This document shows positions 51,613 through 64,000 of a DNA stretch of 64,000 bases, one piece after another. Position 1 is the stretch's first letter. Each line of letters begins with the position of its first letter. The stretch covers positions 32,320,001-32,384,000 of the forward strand of contig CM056574.1 in assembly GCA_029721435.1 (NCBI GenBank), written 5' to 3'. Position numbers and translations under genes: made by a program. The DNA comes from Gymnothorax reevesii. Lineage: Eukaryota; Chordata; Actinopteri; Anguilliformes; Muraenidae. The notes under the pieces were generated by a model that saw nothing but the letters and a program-made list of their open reading frames with translations, had not been told where the DNA came from and searched no databases.

Positions 51613-54600
51613 TACAAGTAGTTCAGTTGGTACTATCTGAATGCACCGTGTGGCATTACCAAGGATGCCAACATGTATAAAGAAAATGTAGGACTTGTCA
51701 AAGCGCATCAGTATCACTGACAGTGTCCTCAGCTAAACGAATCACTGTGGCTAAATGAATTAGCAGGCTAGCTGGCAGCTTTCCTTTCAAATCACTTGAT
51801 GCACAGAAGCTAGATAAACAGCTAAAGTTTCGACATCGAATCAGATACACTAATCTTTCACGCACAGTGCTGTTCAGCAGGCCGCGGGGAGATGAGACCA
51901 GGCCAAGCATTAGCGCGCAAGCAGTGTCATTTCAGGGCCTTGCAAGAAAGCGACACAGCACGCACGCATCCCACAGTACGGCTGCAAAGAAGTTGAATTG
52001 CCAAGTTCAGATTTCAGGCTGATAACAACCTTAGGTCTGTGAAAAAAGGGGTCACCACGCATCTTACAGCAAAAGTCGGTGGTGCTAAACGGCTCAAGGA
52101 CAGCAAGTATAAAAAGGGACAAAGGAGACTGGAGCACACTGATAAATTAACAGCCTTTATGGTGCAAACAGACTAATGTTTCAACACTACTGTGTCTTCA
52201 TCAGAGTCAAACAGGACAAAGACATAGGCAAACAGCATATAGAGAACCTTGAACAAATGTACAAATCTCAGTGGTCCAACTACATTTCAAATCTAATGGA
52301 TAATGGCTCCAGGAATGGGAGTTGCCAAAGTCCATGTCCAAAGGCCACGCCCCCAACTTCCTGTCAAAACAACCATAGTTCTCTCACGGTTAAAGGGAAA
52401 AAATTTAAAAACGCAACCGCACAACAAACCGCTGCTTCACAGCCAAGTACGGCGCAACTGAAGCTCCGCAATAAAAGCGAGTTCTGACATTAAACAGAGA
52501 AGGACAAAATCCATTTCTAACAGGAAACATAATTACGGCATAAATGGACATAAACTGAGGGAAGTATGAATCAAGCGGAGGGGAGATGGCAAGGAGAGAT
52601 TGAACATATGGTGCTAAAGGGCATTCGAAAGCCTCTTCTTAGCCAATAGTCAACACATCAGGGGCTACAGCAGCTACTAGCGTCGTAAAATTAATTTTAC
52701 AGCCTGTGAACCCCAAAGGAGCAGAGCAGGGTGGGAGCTGGGCCAGTCTCGTACACTACACCCCCACCCCACAACCAAAGGTGACGTCTGGGCCGCGTTA
52801 GCTGAGGCTAGGCTGGGTGCTCACACACAGAGGGGCATTGTCCCACCCACTGCACAGCCCCAACCTCGTGAGCCGGGCTCTGAGGGAGCTTCTGTCAGCT
52901 GGATCATCCTCCTTCCAGTGTGTTTATGTGAATATGTTTGTGTGAGAGTGTGTGTAAAAGAGAGAGTACATCACACGTCTACTGAAGTTCATCTACATAA
53001 GAAACAATGGATACCTTTGTGTTCGTATTTAAATTTGTAAGCGGGAATGTGTTGCTGTATGTATACGTCTGAGATAAAATGTGTCTGAGTACATAATTGG
53101 TTGTTTGTGTCTGAGAAAAAGAGAGTGAGAGAGAGTGTGCATGTGTGTGTGTAGCAATAATGCTCAAAGTATACCAAGCATATTATCTAGCTGCAGTTGC
53201 TGAGAACACAGATTGAACCTGTGGTTATCCTCCAGCTCCATAGAGCGTTTACGGGCATTACTCATGCTGGGGACATGTGCAACTGTGACTCAGAGCTCAG
53301 ACAAGGGCCCCATTACGGCTCTGAAGGACTGCTGCATCATCATAGGCTCCCCCTCATTCCTTCCAACATCCCTCCCCCCCCACCGCCATCCCACTCTCAC
53401 CCCTGAACAACACGAAACTATAAAAACTTCTCATGCTGTGTCATGCGGTGGTGAATCAAACCAGCCGAGTCATCCAACGACAATACTCCAGCCACCATCC
53501 CGGCAGACAGCTCACCCCACGTCACTTGCTGCTAGCCAAACCCCAGCACCCCACCCACCAGGCCTTGTCCCCCCATTAGCTCCCCCGTTAGCGTTCCTCG
53601 GAGGCTGTGCACTAGCAAAACTCAGAGGGCTTAGTCGCAACCTGACTCATCCCTCTGGGACTGGTGAAAAATTACACAGGCACCTCTGCTCCCCTGCCCA
53701 CCCCCACATGACGGCCTATGGCCAGCCAATGCCAGCTGCCAACGACCCAGCTGCCCCTGCTTCCCAACCCAAAAACTCAAATCACCCTCCAACCCCCACC
53801 CACCACCAAGCTCTTCCCCACCCAACTCAACCACCAGCCACGCCCATCCTCGTTCCTTCAGCGCGATGCTGCCATGAGCAGGTCGGGCGGGGAAAGCGAG
53901 TGTCCCCCCCCCGTCCCGGAACTGCAGCCTCGAGTCTGCACCTGCTCGCCCAACACCGCCCCCTGCTGTCCCCTCATGCAATACCACACCACTTCTGAAA
54001 TTCAGAGCCAGTCAGCAAATCCCATGGCAAACCAAAATGGAGTGGAGCACAGCGCCCACTGATCTGGAATCGGCAGTTATCGGCCAGTGACTCTAGTTCT
54101 ACACTGGGCAGGGCTAAGTCACACCGACCCCTCTGGAGGGGGTTTTTGAGAGGGCGGGAGCGCTGCGGTTAATGCTAAATGTCATAACCACAGCAGCTTT
54201 TCCTTCGAGACCCCTACTCCCCCAAGTTTCTCAATTTCTCTGCCACTGCTGATTGGCCAGCAGGCAGGAAGTCCAGAGAGGGAGATAGAGAGAGGGAGAG
54301 ACCTGAGTCAGCATGACTTCCTCAGCAGGGGTGGTGTGAACACACTTCAACTCGGCTCCCACAGTTCGCCTCCCTCTGTGGTGCTCTTCGTCCTAGCCTC
54401 TCCCTTCCGTCTCTCCAACTCCCTAACATTCTCTCGGTTACGGGAACCCCATACTGCCTACGGTGTTCTGCGTGTGTGAGTGTGTTCTTCTGTGTCTCGT
54501 TTTTCCCGCAGGTGTCCCATTCCAGTATTCACCCTCCATGATTCTCCCATTCCGCTGTCAATCGCCTGATCAACACCTACGAATCCTTTGTATCCCTCCG

Positions 54601-54959
54601 CCCCGAAATTCCACCCAATACCATCTCGTCCAAACCTCCGTCGCCCTGTTGGATCCTGGTTTATTTAGCGCGTCCCTTCCCAGTCTTCGGGAGCACTCGC
54701 TCATTTTGTGCTGTTCGGTGGTGAAGCCAATTCGTAGTTATGCTTTGGACCATTGTTATTATTATAATTTTTCCTTTGTTATACACTGGGGTGTGGGATG
54801 CAATGTTGGTCTCTCTTAGATGGGGGCCCTGTACACTTGCACTCATGTAGAATATTTTTTGTGAGCGCACTATTTAGAGACGCCTGCCACCTTTTGTTGT
54901 TTGTTTTGAGTCCATTAGTATAGGTAGGTTTTTTTCTGTGACTTAGTTATTAGTTATTA

Positions 54960-55467
54960 GTTATTAGTGGGACAATGACAAGGAGCATGAGCAACCAAAA
55001 CTGTAAAATTAGAAGATGCAGGACAACTTTTGGTCAGTCATCTCTCTCAGTGCTGGGTACACACCTATGGAATTCTTTACCACCAGAAATAAAATCTCAA
55101 ACAAAATTAAGGATGTTTAGTGCCAAAGCTAAACACTGGCTTAAGCAGCAGCAGAAATGTGAACATTAACTCCTCTCAAGTTACTGTCAGTACAGTATTC
55201 TACTAATGTTTAATGTATTTAACTTGTGCAATTTTAATCTAAATTTTGTAGCTGTGTTCATTTGTTTATATCTGTTCACTGCATTATTCATTGTATTTGT
55301 ATTATTGTATTTTGTATTCAGTATCTTTTATCTTCCTTTAGCCTGACCAGGGACAAGGACTGCAAATAAGCTGAAGCTAGACGTCTTGTGTGCATCACAT
55401 TTTTCATTTTTTATGACAATGTTGTATGTATCGTCCCTGTTAAATAAACATTAAAATAAATAAATAG
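54960..55467 (+). mobile_element. 5'-truncated LINE 3' end
   Basis: A 64-codon frame (54975-55169) ends with GTHLWNSLPPEIK then FSAKAKHWLKQQ: the typical C terminus of fish LINE ORF2 proteins. About 300 bp of 3' UTR with CCTGACCAGGGACAAGGACT follows, then an AAATAAA-type tail. TAGTTATT occurs on both sides (about 54946-54958 and 55465-55472) and may be the target duplication. The clade (L2/CR1/Rex-type) is not certain. Confidence 0.75.
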
Positions 55468-58400
55468 TTATTTTCTTTTATTTGGCAGTGTCTTGTAGAC
55501 TTTATTGTTTTCCCCACACCCCTGCCCTATACTGACCCGTTGTTTCTGTCATTGTAATCATGATATATACCAATTTCACTTGCAAAAAGTTCCATTTCTC
55601 TGATTATTTATTTGCGCTATTAATGCATCCATCATATCGTCCTCTGGACGTAATACTCTCCTCTCAGACGCACAGACACAAAGAGCCATGCAGCTCCTAG
55701 ACATATGTGACCGTGTTACTGGGGAACAGGTACCCCCAGGTGCAGCTGCAGGTGGCAGTTTGTGTAGGCTTTGCCAGCAGGATAGACAGAGCATGCACCG
55801 CGTCACTTAATCAAGGAGAGGCGGGAGCCAAAGCTTAACGTTCGCCCCATTGTCCGCCTCCAGCGTACACGCAGACATATACAGGAAACCCCCTCTGCAC
55901 CAGCACCTGCTGCAGACACAATGAGAGTGATGTTTAATCTATCGTATCACCCCCGTTCCACCCACCCCCCCATCCCCCCGGGGGCCCCCACCCCGCATCA
56001 ACCTGCCCGAAATCCTGTAATTACCCTCCTAATGCCAGCCTGCTGTGCCTCGCTCGCCTCATTATAGCCATTGGACTGAAAATGCCACACAAAAAAAAAG
56101 TAAATATTTCAGTCGCACTCCAAACAACTATAAACCCCAAGTCTCAGGGAACAAACCTAGAAAGCACACGTGAGCAAACTATGTTTAAGGCCCAGCTCTT
56201 ACAGGCTAAACCCTTCACGGGCGACAAATGTGCAACCTGCCGACTCCCTAAGAGGACAATCTACCGAACAAATGTGAACCCTGACTCTCACAGACAAAGA
56301 CCAACACCGCAAACAAACACGTGAACCCTAGACTTCACCGAAGAAAGACTACATACCAAATATGTGACCCCTTACAAATCCTCAAATCTCACACCTTACG
56401 GATGCGAACATGTATAACAAACAAAAACCTTCGCAGACGAAACCCTTTACGCAAAAGAAATGCATAGACTCCAACTCCGAGAAACAAAACTACACAACAA
56501 ACAAGCTAGCACACTCAATCTGTCAACAAATCCACAGAGAGTAGAACAAGACTAGGGAAAAAACCTAATACGTGGCTCAATCATGTGGTCAGGAAATTAC
56601 ACAGATAATGGTCAGAATAGTCAGTGGTCATTGTTATGGTCAAGAATTTGAGTTCCAAGATATTAAATGTCTTCAAACAGTACTGTCCAAGACCGGCAGA
56701 ATATTCCATTCTAGGCGCACAATAGATTTGGAATGGGCGGCAGCCAATGAGTGGAATCGTTATAAAAGGCCCCTGAGGACCGTCGGCACCTCGTCGTAAA
56801 AGTCTCTTGATGACGTAATTGATGACTGTTTGCAGCTATTCGTTTTGAAAAAGCAACAGCCAATGAGGAAACTCCAACACTTGAATGGTGGAACTTCCTC
56901 ACGGACTCAGTCTTTGCCATTTATAGGGCAGGCCCCCTCTTTGCAGCAGTACATAAAAATAAATTTATACAAACACGGATAAAATATCGACATTCAGCAA
57001 TATTGAAGCAAATATTCATTATCTAAAGTTACAGGCCTCAATCATACATTTGAGAAAAACAGATATCATTCATTGCAAATCAATCCAAACTCAACTGCAT
57101 ATTAAACGCAACCGTCATGACAACAGAGAAAATCTAGCTTATTTGAAAGAACTACATTTAATGCCCAGAGCTTGCAAATCTGCAAAAATACATTTTTATG
57201 GGGCCTGGGCTCGGGGAGACATGGCCTGGCGGTTGGCGTGGCATCGCTTTTTCAACCGAGCCGGGCCAAGTGAAACATACTGCAGATACCAGAGCCGGCT
57301 CCACAGGCAGGCAAAAATATCATTTTCCATCCTCCATGTTAATTACACAGCAGGGGGGCTGGGGAGGAGGAGGGGGTGCTCTGGTCGCCAGGTGACCCAC
57401 CCCCCAATCCTTCCTTTAGCATTTTTGCTTATGCCAAGAATAGACAAAACGGCTTTACATTTCGCGGTTTCGACTTCCCGCTGAACTCGCCGGGAGGCGT
57501 TAGCACTGAACAGGCGCGATGTCGACGGCTCATTCTCACATCCGAGGTGCGAAGGTGGACATTTAACAGAGTCTGGTCACAGACAGTTGATACGTCCGAC
57601 ACAAGCGAGGCGAAAGCGAACGTTAGCGAACTAATTTAAGAATAGCCTGCCGATAAAACATTTAAGTAAAATAATAAAAACAAGAAAACATAATCTGGCT
57701 GTAAAGTGTAAAATCAGCAACCGTGAGCATTTTCATTCACTCCTCTGTAATCCAACCAGAGGTCTGTGGTTGGTACGCAACCACCAAGTCAGTGCTGCAC
57801 AAATTCAATATTGGACTATAAATAATACACAAATACATTATGTTTGCCCAACGACAACTGATGATCTGTATTCTAATGCACTCTAAGCCCAGGCAGCGGT
57901 TCTGCCTCCAGGTCCAGGCGAGCGCTGGAGGTATTCACTGCACTCTGGCTGCTGCTGTAGTGGTAGATTTTGCCGCCGCCGCTCGTGAAAAATCACTAGA
58001 GAACCATAAATCAGAGCAACTCTCCCGACAACAATAGGCGAGACGCAACTGTCAACGTTTAGGCGCACAAGGCTACATATCAGGCAAGGACATTGCATAC
58101 CTGTGGTTAGAGACATCCCAGCACACCACCCTAAATGCTAACAGAAACAAAGAACAAAAAAGACAAAGGAAAAACTCCCATCATCCATCTAGTGTGTACT
58201 CAGAGCGAGCTCAGGAAGACTTCAAAGTGACTTCGCTCATTATGTTTATTTGGTGAACCAGGCAAAAAAATTTGAACAGATATTCATAGTCGTTAGCACA
58301 GAGAGACTAATTCATATTCATCAGAGCTTCACCAAAGGTGAGCAGCCCAAAATACACCAAGGTCCATAAGTACATGGAAAGTGAAACAAGAGCAATCCAA

Positions 58401-60682
58401 CACAGTTTTGGATAATGCCTTCCCCATATGTAATCACATACCTCAAATTAATGCGCATGCAGTCATCTTTCATTTTAAACATATAATTATTCATACATGG
58501 CTCAAAAACACTTACGGCCCTGACTCGACTGAAAGATAACATAGATCTCACAGCAAGCATACTGGGAAAAAAAGCAAAACATTTTTCTTTAAAATGTATA
58601 GAATTCCTCTCCGTTAAGTTGAAAATATCTGAGGCGAAGGGTCGCGTGTTGCCTAACCGAGTAACCGAATCAAGAGTAATTTGAAAGTTAATTGTTCTGA
58701 CTACAAATAAAATTACCCTTCCTCCACTTGAACAGTGACTCACTGGGGACTGAAAGCATATGGCAACTGCTCAGATCACTGGGAGTTGCCATATAGCCGT
58801 GTACATGCATATGTAGATGCTTCTGACTGGTTCAGCCTGCAATAACACAATTCATTTGTCAAGGCAATAGGGGTGTAAGCGAGTGACCATGGCACCGAAA
58901 TGTCCTACAATCAGTGCTTATGTTAGAACTCACAATCTCAACTCCAGCCATGTAGTCTTTTTAATCAGCTAGGAAAATCCAGGTTAAACAAATGCCATTC
59001 ATTCACAAGTTTATGATTCACAAAATGCAGAGGAGAATGAGGCGAGTAAAAATGACTGTGTACGTTGCGCAGGAGTTTGTATAAAAGTCACCCAGAACCT
59101 TCCCAGGTTTCCATCAATATACCAAAAGACCAAAGGAAAACATCCAGCCAGCAGGTATAAAAACAATCAGGAGGAAACAGCACATCAATACGTACACTTC
59201 CCTAATCTCAGCATACAGTATGTCCAAACTGATTAGTCTTTCGAAGTAAACCATATTGCGGCACCGACTACCAAATCGTGACGATACCCTAACAAAACAA
59301 CATTAATGCAAAAAAAACATTGCAGGTGGGTTTACGTAATGCAGTCCATTCTCAGATATTCAGAAGGAACCTGCAGATAAGGCAGAACATTGGGACGATG
59401 TGTCCACCAGACCACACAAGTGTCTCTTATCACTCCTTGATGTCAGCTCAGTAAACAGGCTTGTTTCCTTCGGGGGACTAACAAGGCCACTCTTCTGATA
59501 AATACCCTTCAATGGCGCAAGCAAGAGGGCTCGAACGCAACATGGTGGCTGAGCCAAGCCGTGCCGGTCTATACCACGAATCTCGACTGAACCTGGAATG
59601 GCCGTCTCAGAAGTGTGTAACAATATGTGTACGTCTGTTTGCACAGATGGCGGTAAATATAACGCTGAGAAATGCAGAGTTTGGAGGACACGCTGACCAC
59701 GGTTGTATCAGGGTGTGACTGAGGGCAGGACGAAGGCGCTGCTGGAGGAGAACCCATATCTGTGAGCAGATTTAATATGGAAGGTCAGCAACGTTGCGGT
59801 TAGTGGTGACCGAGGCCTCACAATTGAGCCAGATTCAAAAACAAAGTCTCATCGGCTGCATGACCACTAGCTGAAACCTTGAGCACAGCGTTCACATTGT
59901 TTTTGCGAGCTTAAAATACCACACACAAAAAAAAAAAAAAAAAAATCACGTAATGTAATTGTGAATAAAATAGGAGGCTTCCATTTTTTAAAAGTACAAT
60001 ACCGACACTGCATGAAAAATAAATAAGGGCACTGACCATATTAGCAAATAAATACTGTTAAAATAAATAAACACGGTAACAGTTGTTAGATCATCAGGAG
60101 TTTGGGTAGTTAATGTTTGGTTGGTCAATGTTTAAATTCTGCCTGTCCCTCTGACACCAAGATATCCCACAAAACAGATAAAATAAATTAGCCAAGTAGG
60201 CTGTATATTGGTAGCCAAACTTCAATAAAACACATTCTCTTTACACCAAAGCACTGTTTTTCCCCATAATGTGAAAGAATGTCATCGGTGTAGGCTACAG
60301 AAAATGAGGACCATTGAGGTATAAGTGATAACCTTTTATGGATAACCCTCATTAACCATTTAAGCCACTACTGCCGTCCACCTTTCTGCGCCAAATTGCT
60401 GCTGTCCCTAGAAGAGGTCTTAAAAACAAAATACTTCCTGGAACCGGTGACGATGCCGGTGGTTCAGCAAGTACACGTTGTATTTCTCACCACTTTCCTG
60501 ATTTTTCTGGCATTAAAAAAACCCAAACAGAGACAATATTCCTTTCTCATGAAAGAATGCAGGACAGAATCGGTATACTTTCAGACTTGCATAAAACCTG
60601 GAACATACAGTATGTTTACAATAAAAAAAAATGACATGTAGGTCGATATTGAGACTTCAAGAGCAGAGTATGGCAAGCTTGC

Positions 60683-60717
<35 letters not shown>

Positions 60718-60810
60718 CCTTCATACGTCTAACTGACAACAATGTTCATAATCCAGTTTATAACAAAAATTAAAAAAATTTGATAATTTAAGACAGATTG
60801 AAACACGAGA

Positions 60811-60851
60811 ACACACACACACACACACACATTATATATATATATATATAT
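60811..60851 (+). repeat. (AC)n(AT)n compound microsatellite
   Basis: Ten AC units followed by an AT run. Confidence 0.95.
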
Positions 60852-61424
60852 CTGAACTTGAATACCATTTGCGAATTAGAAAATTATCCCTGTCACTATA
60901 GTGCGTGGAACGCAAAAATGTAGGCCCAATCACGAGGTATTAAAAAACTAGGACTCAGCCCTTAGAGTTTAACCGGATAAATCAATCTCTGTCGTGTTAT
61001 TTACCAATAACTCCCAACGTCAATATGGATTTTTAAAGATGGATCTTCATAGCCCGTGTGGATCCATTAAGTACAGCAACTCTCGAGAAAGGATTCTTCT
61101 TTGAGCTGTGCATAGATCAGAGGGCAATATCGATTTCTGATCCGTCTCTGCACCCATACCGAACTGCTATCTGCCTCATCGATCTTTCCTCGGGACCGCG
61201 GCTGCGATTTCAATACATTCTGATGGATTATGAAATTCACATTTTTCAGGGGTAGCACTTCAAGAGGCAAACAAAACTGGGTCGGAAATTTGTCGACAAG
61301 CACGAGAAAATCGAGGAGTATGCTAGAAAAGAATAATCTGCAGCGTCGACAAAACCAGTGTGAAAGAGCAAGATACAATGAATAAATAAACGAATCAATA
61401 AGAAACATAACAATAACACAGATG

Positions 61425-61455
61425 GTAAAGAGAATATGCCGCATATTCTCTTTAC
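61425..61455. repeat. 31-bp perfect palindrome
   Basis: Arms GTAAAGAGAATATGC (61425-61439) and GCATATTCTCTTTAC (61441-61455) with a single C between them. No surrounding element explains it. Confidence 0.9.
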
Positions 61456-62200
61456 TTCCACTTCTCCCGTAAACTTCAAACAACGTCTGAGCGAACAGGA
61501 GGAAAAAAGTTACACATGGATCTGAGGGAAGTCGCGCTGCGATGGTTCTCCACCCCAGACGGCTGGAGCAGTGCGAGCTCTAATTGCCTGCCGCTTCAAA
61601 GACGCTCACTTGTTTGTCAGAAGCGATTACCACACATTAACACCCCCGGCTTTTATTCGCATCGTTCAGTTAATAAGTCATGAACCTCATCACATTTTGA
61701 GAGTGTAAAAACACTTTTCGGCGCAGAAAGGAGAACGCGCATAATCTTGTTGTATGGCAAGTTTTAGCACACGGTAGCCTAAAGTTAACGTGGCAGACTC
61801 CAGAAATGTGATAATTGGAGACATTTCAGCGACGTCGCGTCAACTGTTAGCATCACTCTAAATCCCCCAGACTCTCAATCACAAAAGCTCCAGAAGAAGA
61901 ATGTAACACTTTTTTGAGACTAGTTTCGACGTTTGGCAATGCCTTAGCTCGCAAAATGTTGACTTCAGCTGTCAGCTCTATTTAAGTGTACCACTATATC
62001 TTATTTGCCAGAAGTTATCAGCAAAACAAATTGCTATAAATTTAGTGAGGGAGATATCAGTAGGCCTACCAAGTTTATAGCATTGGCTACTGTATCTCAC
62101 GCCATGACATGACTATTGCTACAATCATGGTCCAATAAGACAGTCACTGGCCTGGAGTTAACTTCTATTTCAACCGGAAACTGTCCCATCTGAATTGGAA

Positions 62201-62205
62201 TGAGT

Positions 62206-62241
<36 letters not shown>

Positions 62242-62256
62242 GGAGGGGGGGGGGTG
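62201..62256 (+). repeat. (GA)n tract with G-run
   Basis: GAGT then about 13 GA units, then GGGTGGA and a run of about ten G. All purine on the plus strand for about 50 bp, so a triplex-prone tract. Confidence 0.9.
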
Positions 62257-64000
62257 GCAAGGGGAATGGAGACAGGGTATATCATAGGTACTGAACAGAG
62301 AAGTGGTAAAGTAATTTTCACAGACAGGCAGAGGGTGGAAATATGTTGTCTGAAGTATGTATGTGTGCTGTGCCAAGTGTGCATTGTTTACCTGCATTTG
62401 TATATTTGAGTGCATGGTTGAGTGAGCATTTGCATGTTTGTGAGTGTGTGTGTGTGTCTCCATCTGTGTCAATCTGTCAGTCTGCCAGTGCTCATCTTCT
62501 CTAGCACGGCATACAAACAAGTAAGATTTCCAGCATTCTGCGAAAAACCTCAATGGGGCTGGATTTTACGGAACAGAAATCATCCTTTTTAATTATAGGG
62601 CCAGTCAGATGACAGAGTATACCAAGGTCACGTTTTTTCCATAAAACAATTTACAACAATCAGGAGAAAAGACGGGGGTGGGGGGAGGGAGGGTTTGCGC
62701 GAAGAGCCGTCTCGTGTACAGCGGATGTGACCCAGCAGCAGGAATCAATTAGGCGGCGTACTTTGATGATGTCATTGACAAGTGATCTGCCGTGTTTGAG
62801 GGGCTTCCGTTTCGCACGGGTGAAAAACAAGAGCCCACTGAGGAGCTAACCAGGCGACCGCATTTCTCCTTCAATCACTTGTCCTTCATCATGCTCTTAT
62901 TTAACTCGAGGAGCTGCAGCGGTCACAAACGCATTCACCCCAACATGTGTGCTCTTGTTCATTTCCGGGACGCACCCCCCCTCTCCCCCCTTCCCTACAT
63001 ACACGGGGCAGCGTGTCTGTGACTCTATACAGTACTTCACGGGGAATTTCAGCAGCCTAAGGCAACCCATACTGCCGCTCTTAGGCGATAGCTGCCACCC
63101 TTCCCTGCGACTTCTCTGAGAGCGAGAGGATTTCATCTGATCCCAATTTTGCTTCCCTAAATAACTCCCCAATGACAAGAGCTCAAATTAGAGCCTTCCC
63201 CTGCCTACCCTTTCTGTGCATATTTCATCCCTTTTTTTCGGGGGTTAACTGTCAGAACTGGCGCCATCCAGTCGGGGAAATAAAAAAAATACAAAAAAGC
63301 AAAACAACTTTGGTCATGAATATGCAGATTTGACCCCGTCTATAAGTGGGATATGCAGGTTCCGGGTAAATAAGCAAGCACATGTAGGTTCTTCCTTGTC
63401 CCAGGAACAAGCGCTAACACACAAACTATCGGCGCCAATTCCTGCGGTGAGGACTCAGACGGCAGTCATTTTCATAATCGAGCCAGTTACTCAGAGAAGC
63501 GCTTCAGTATCCACTTTTGAGCTGAATTTCTTCCCTCGGGAGACAGTAGAAGAATCACTGTGTCTATACCATGAAAAAAATATCATGGAGAGAGGGGAAA
63601 AAAAAGAGTAGTCATTCCAACAGAAGTAACTCGTACACAACATTAAGAATTTTGAATACATTTGTATCATCGGGGGTGTTGCAAACGTGGGGGAAGAGTG
63701 GGACGTGACCCATGCACTATCATAAAAATGTAATTCTGTCCCCCACACTTTTACATGTTATTTATTAGTCAGGTAGCATAAAAATTCATGACTTTAACTC
63801 AGGTCAGGTATTAAGTTAGCCTGGCTCCGCCAGCCTTCATACTTCCACTTCATTTCATTTCGCTTCAGTACTCAGTCTGGTCACTCGGAGCTCTGCCTCG
63901 TTTACCTCGGCAGAAAGTCTGCCGGACCAACCAATGAACAGAAGGCGTGGCCGAGAGCCATGATGTAGAAGTTGCGCCAAGTTTGAAATTGTAGTCTCTG

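Larger units (their letters stand above)
38746..64000 (-). other. cbfb: cbfb intron 3, partial (inferred)
   Basis: No cbfb exon 3, 2 or 1 peptide was found in this 25-kb stretch, and no other conserved gene. It is taken as the 3' part of intron 3. Listed mobile elements, minisatellite and (AC)n tracts occupy part of it; the stretches 43400-44240, 44340-45780, 55470-60650 and 62260-64000 contain no repeat I can classify. Confidence 0.75.

Noticed and set aside
53213..53998. A 261-codon Pro/His/Ala-rich ORF on the plus strand
   Set aside because: C-rich low-complexity DNA in cbfb intron 3 with open frames on both strands (minus 53631-53987). No recognisable domain; composition explains the openness.
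55576..55806. Minus-strand ORF with a protein-like segment (RRVLRPEDDMMDALIAQINN)
   Set aside because: It looks coding-like for a short stretch, but no family is recognised and I find no convincing splice sites around it.
53220..58106. RUNX-type sites (TGTGGTT) in cbfb intron 3, for example near 53219, 54187, 57762 and 58101, suggesting autoregulation
   Set aside because: About eight such 7-mers are expected by chance on both strands of 64 kb; the number seen is not above that.
58321..58743. A 140-codon minus-strand ORF
   Set aside because: No recognisable motif, AT-rich composition, and no sign of splicing; likely chance.

Overview
This window is nuclear DNA from a vertebrate, almost certainly a ray-finned (teleost) fish. 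It is intron-rich and AT-leaning. Its mobile elements are of the kinds common in fish: Tc1-like transposons, TTAA and hairpin MITEs, tRNA-like SINE heads, LINE 3' ends and many (AC)n microsatellites. There are no bacterial-type operons, no CRISPR array and no long uninterrupted coding ORFs. Almost all longer ORFs are chance readings of repeats.

Two conserved protein-coding genes can be supported, both on the minus strand and both running off the window. (1) phaf1 (the C16orf70/MYTHO orthologue, an autophagy factor): coding exons 1-6, about 150 N-terminal residues, between 18018 and 2885. The rest lies beyond position 1. (2) cbfb (core-binding factor beta, the partner of RUNX proteins): the last three coding exons (human exons 4-6, residues 95-187) between 38745 and 30807, then a long 3' UTR ending near 27975. 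Exons 1-3 were not found and should lie beyond position 64000, so intron 3 is at least 25 kb. The order cbfb then phaf1, head to tail, matches human 16q22.1.

Layout. 1-2884: phaf1 intron 6, with a TIR-bounded element (14-923) and a small GC-rich MITE. 2885-18018: phaf1 exons and introns; intron 3 holds a dead full-length Tc1-like element (5923-7505) and a candidate hAT-like element with a CpG-rich interior; intron 1 holds a 5S-rRNA-derived repeat, a Tc1 fossil and a hairpin MITE. 18019-27970: the intergenic space, mostly one decayed I-clade-like LINE (about 19.3-24.96 kb, plus strand) with a younger SINE-like insertion inside its reverse transcriptase, then two further TIR elements. 27975-38745: cbfb 3' end, with a second dead Tc1-like element in intron 5. 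38746-64000: cbfb intron 3, holding a TTAA (piggyBac-like) MITE, an ~860 bp pyrimidine minisatellite, two non-autonomous Tc1 elements, a LINE 3' end, large (AC)n tracts and several stretches that look like conserved noncoding DNA.

I see no new defence or biosynthetic system. The most interesting signals are long UG repeats hugging both splice sites of cbfb intron 4, the nested LINE/SINE insertion, the two copies of one hairpin MITE family, the TTAA MITE with perfect ends, and a 31-bp perfect palindrome. Identifications of proteins rest on recognising the exons by eye, with splice sites checked base by base; no database search was run.
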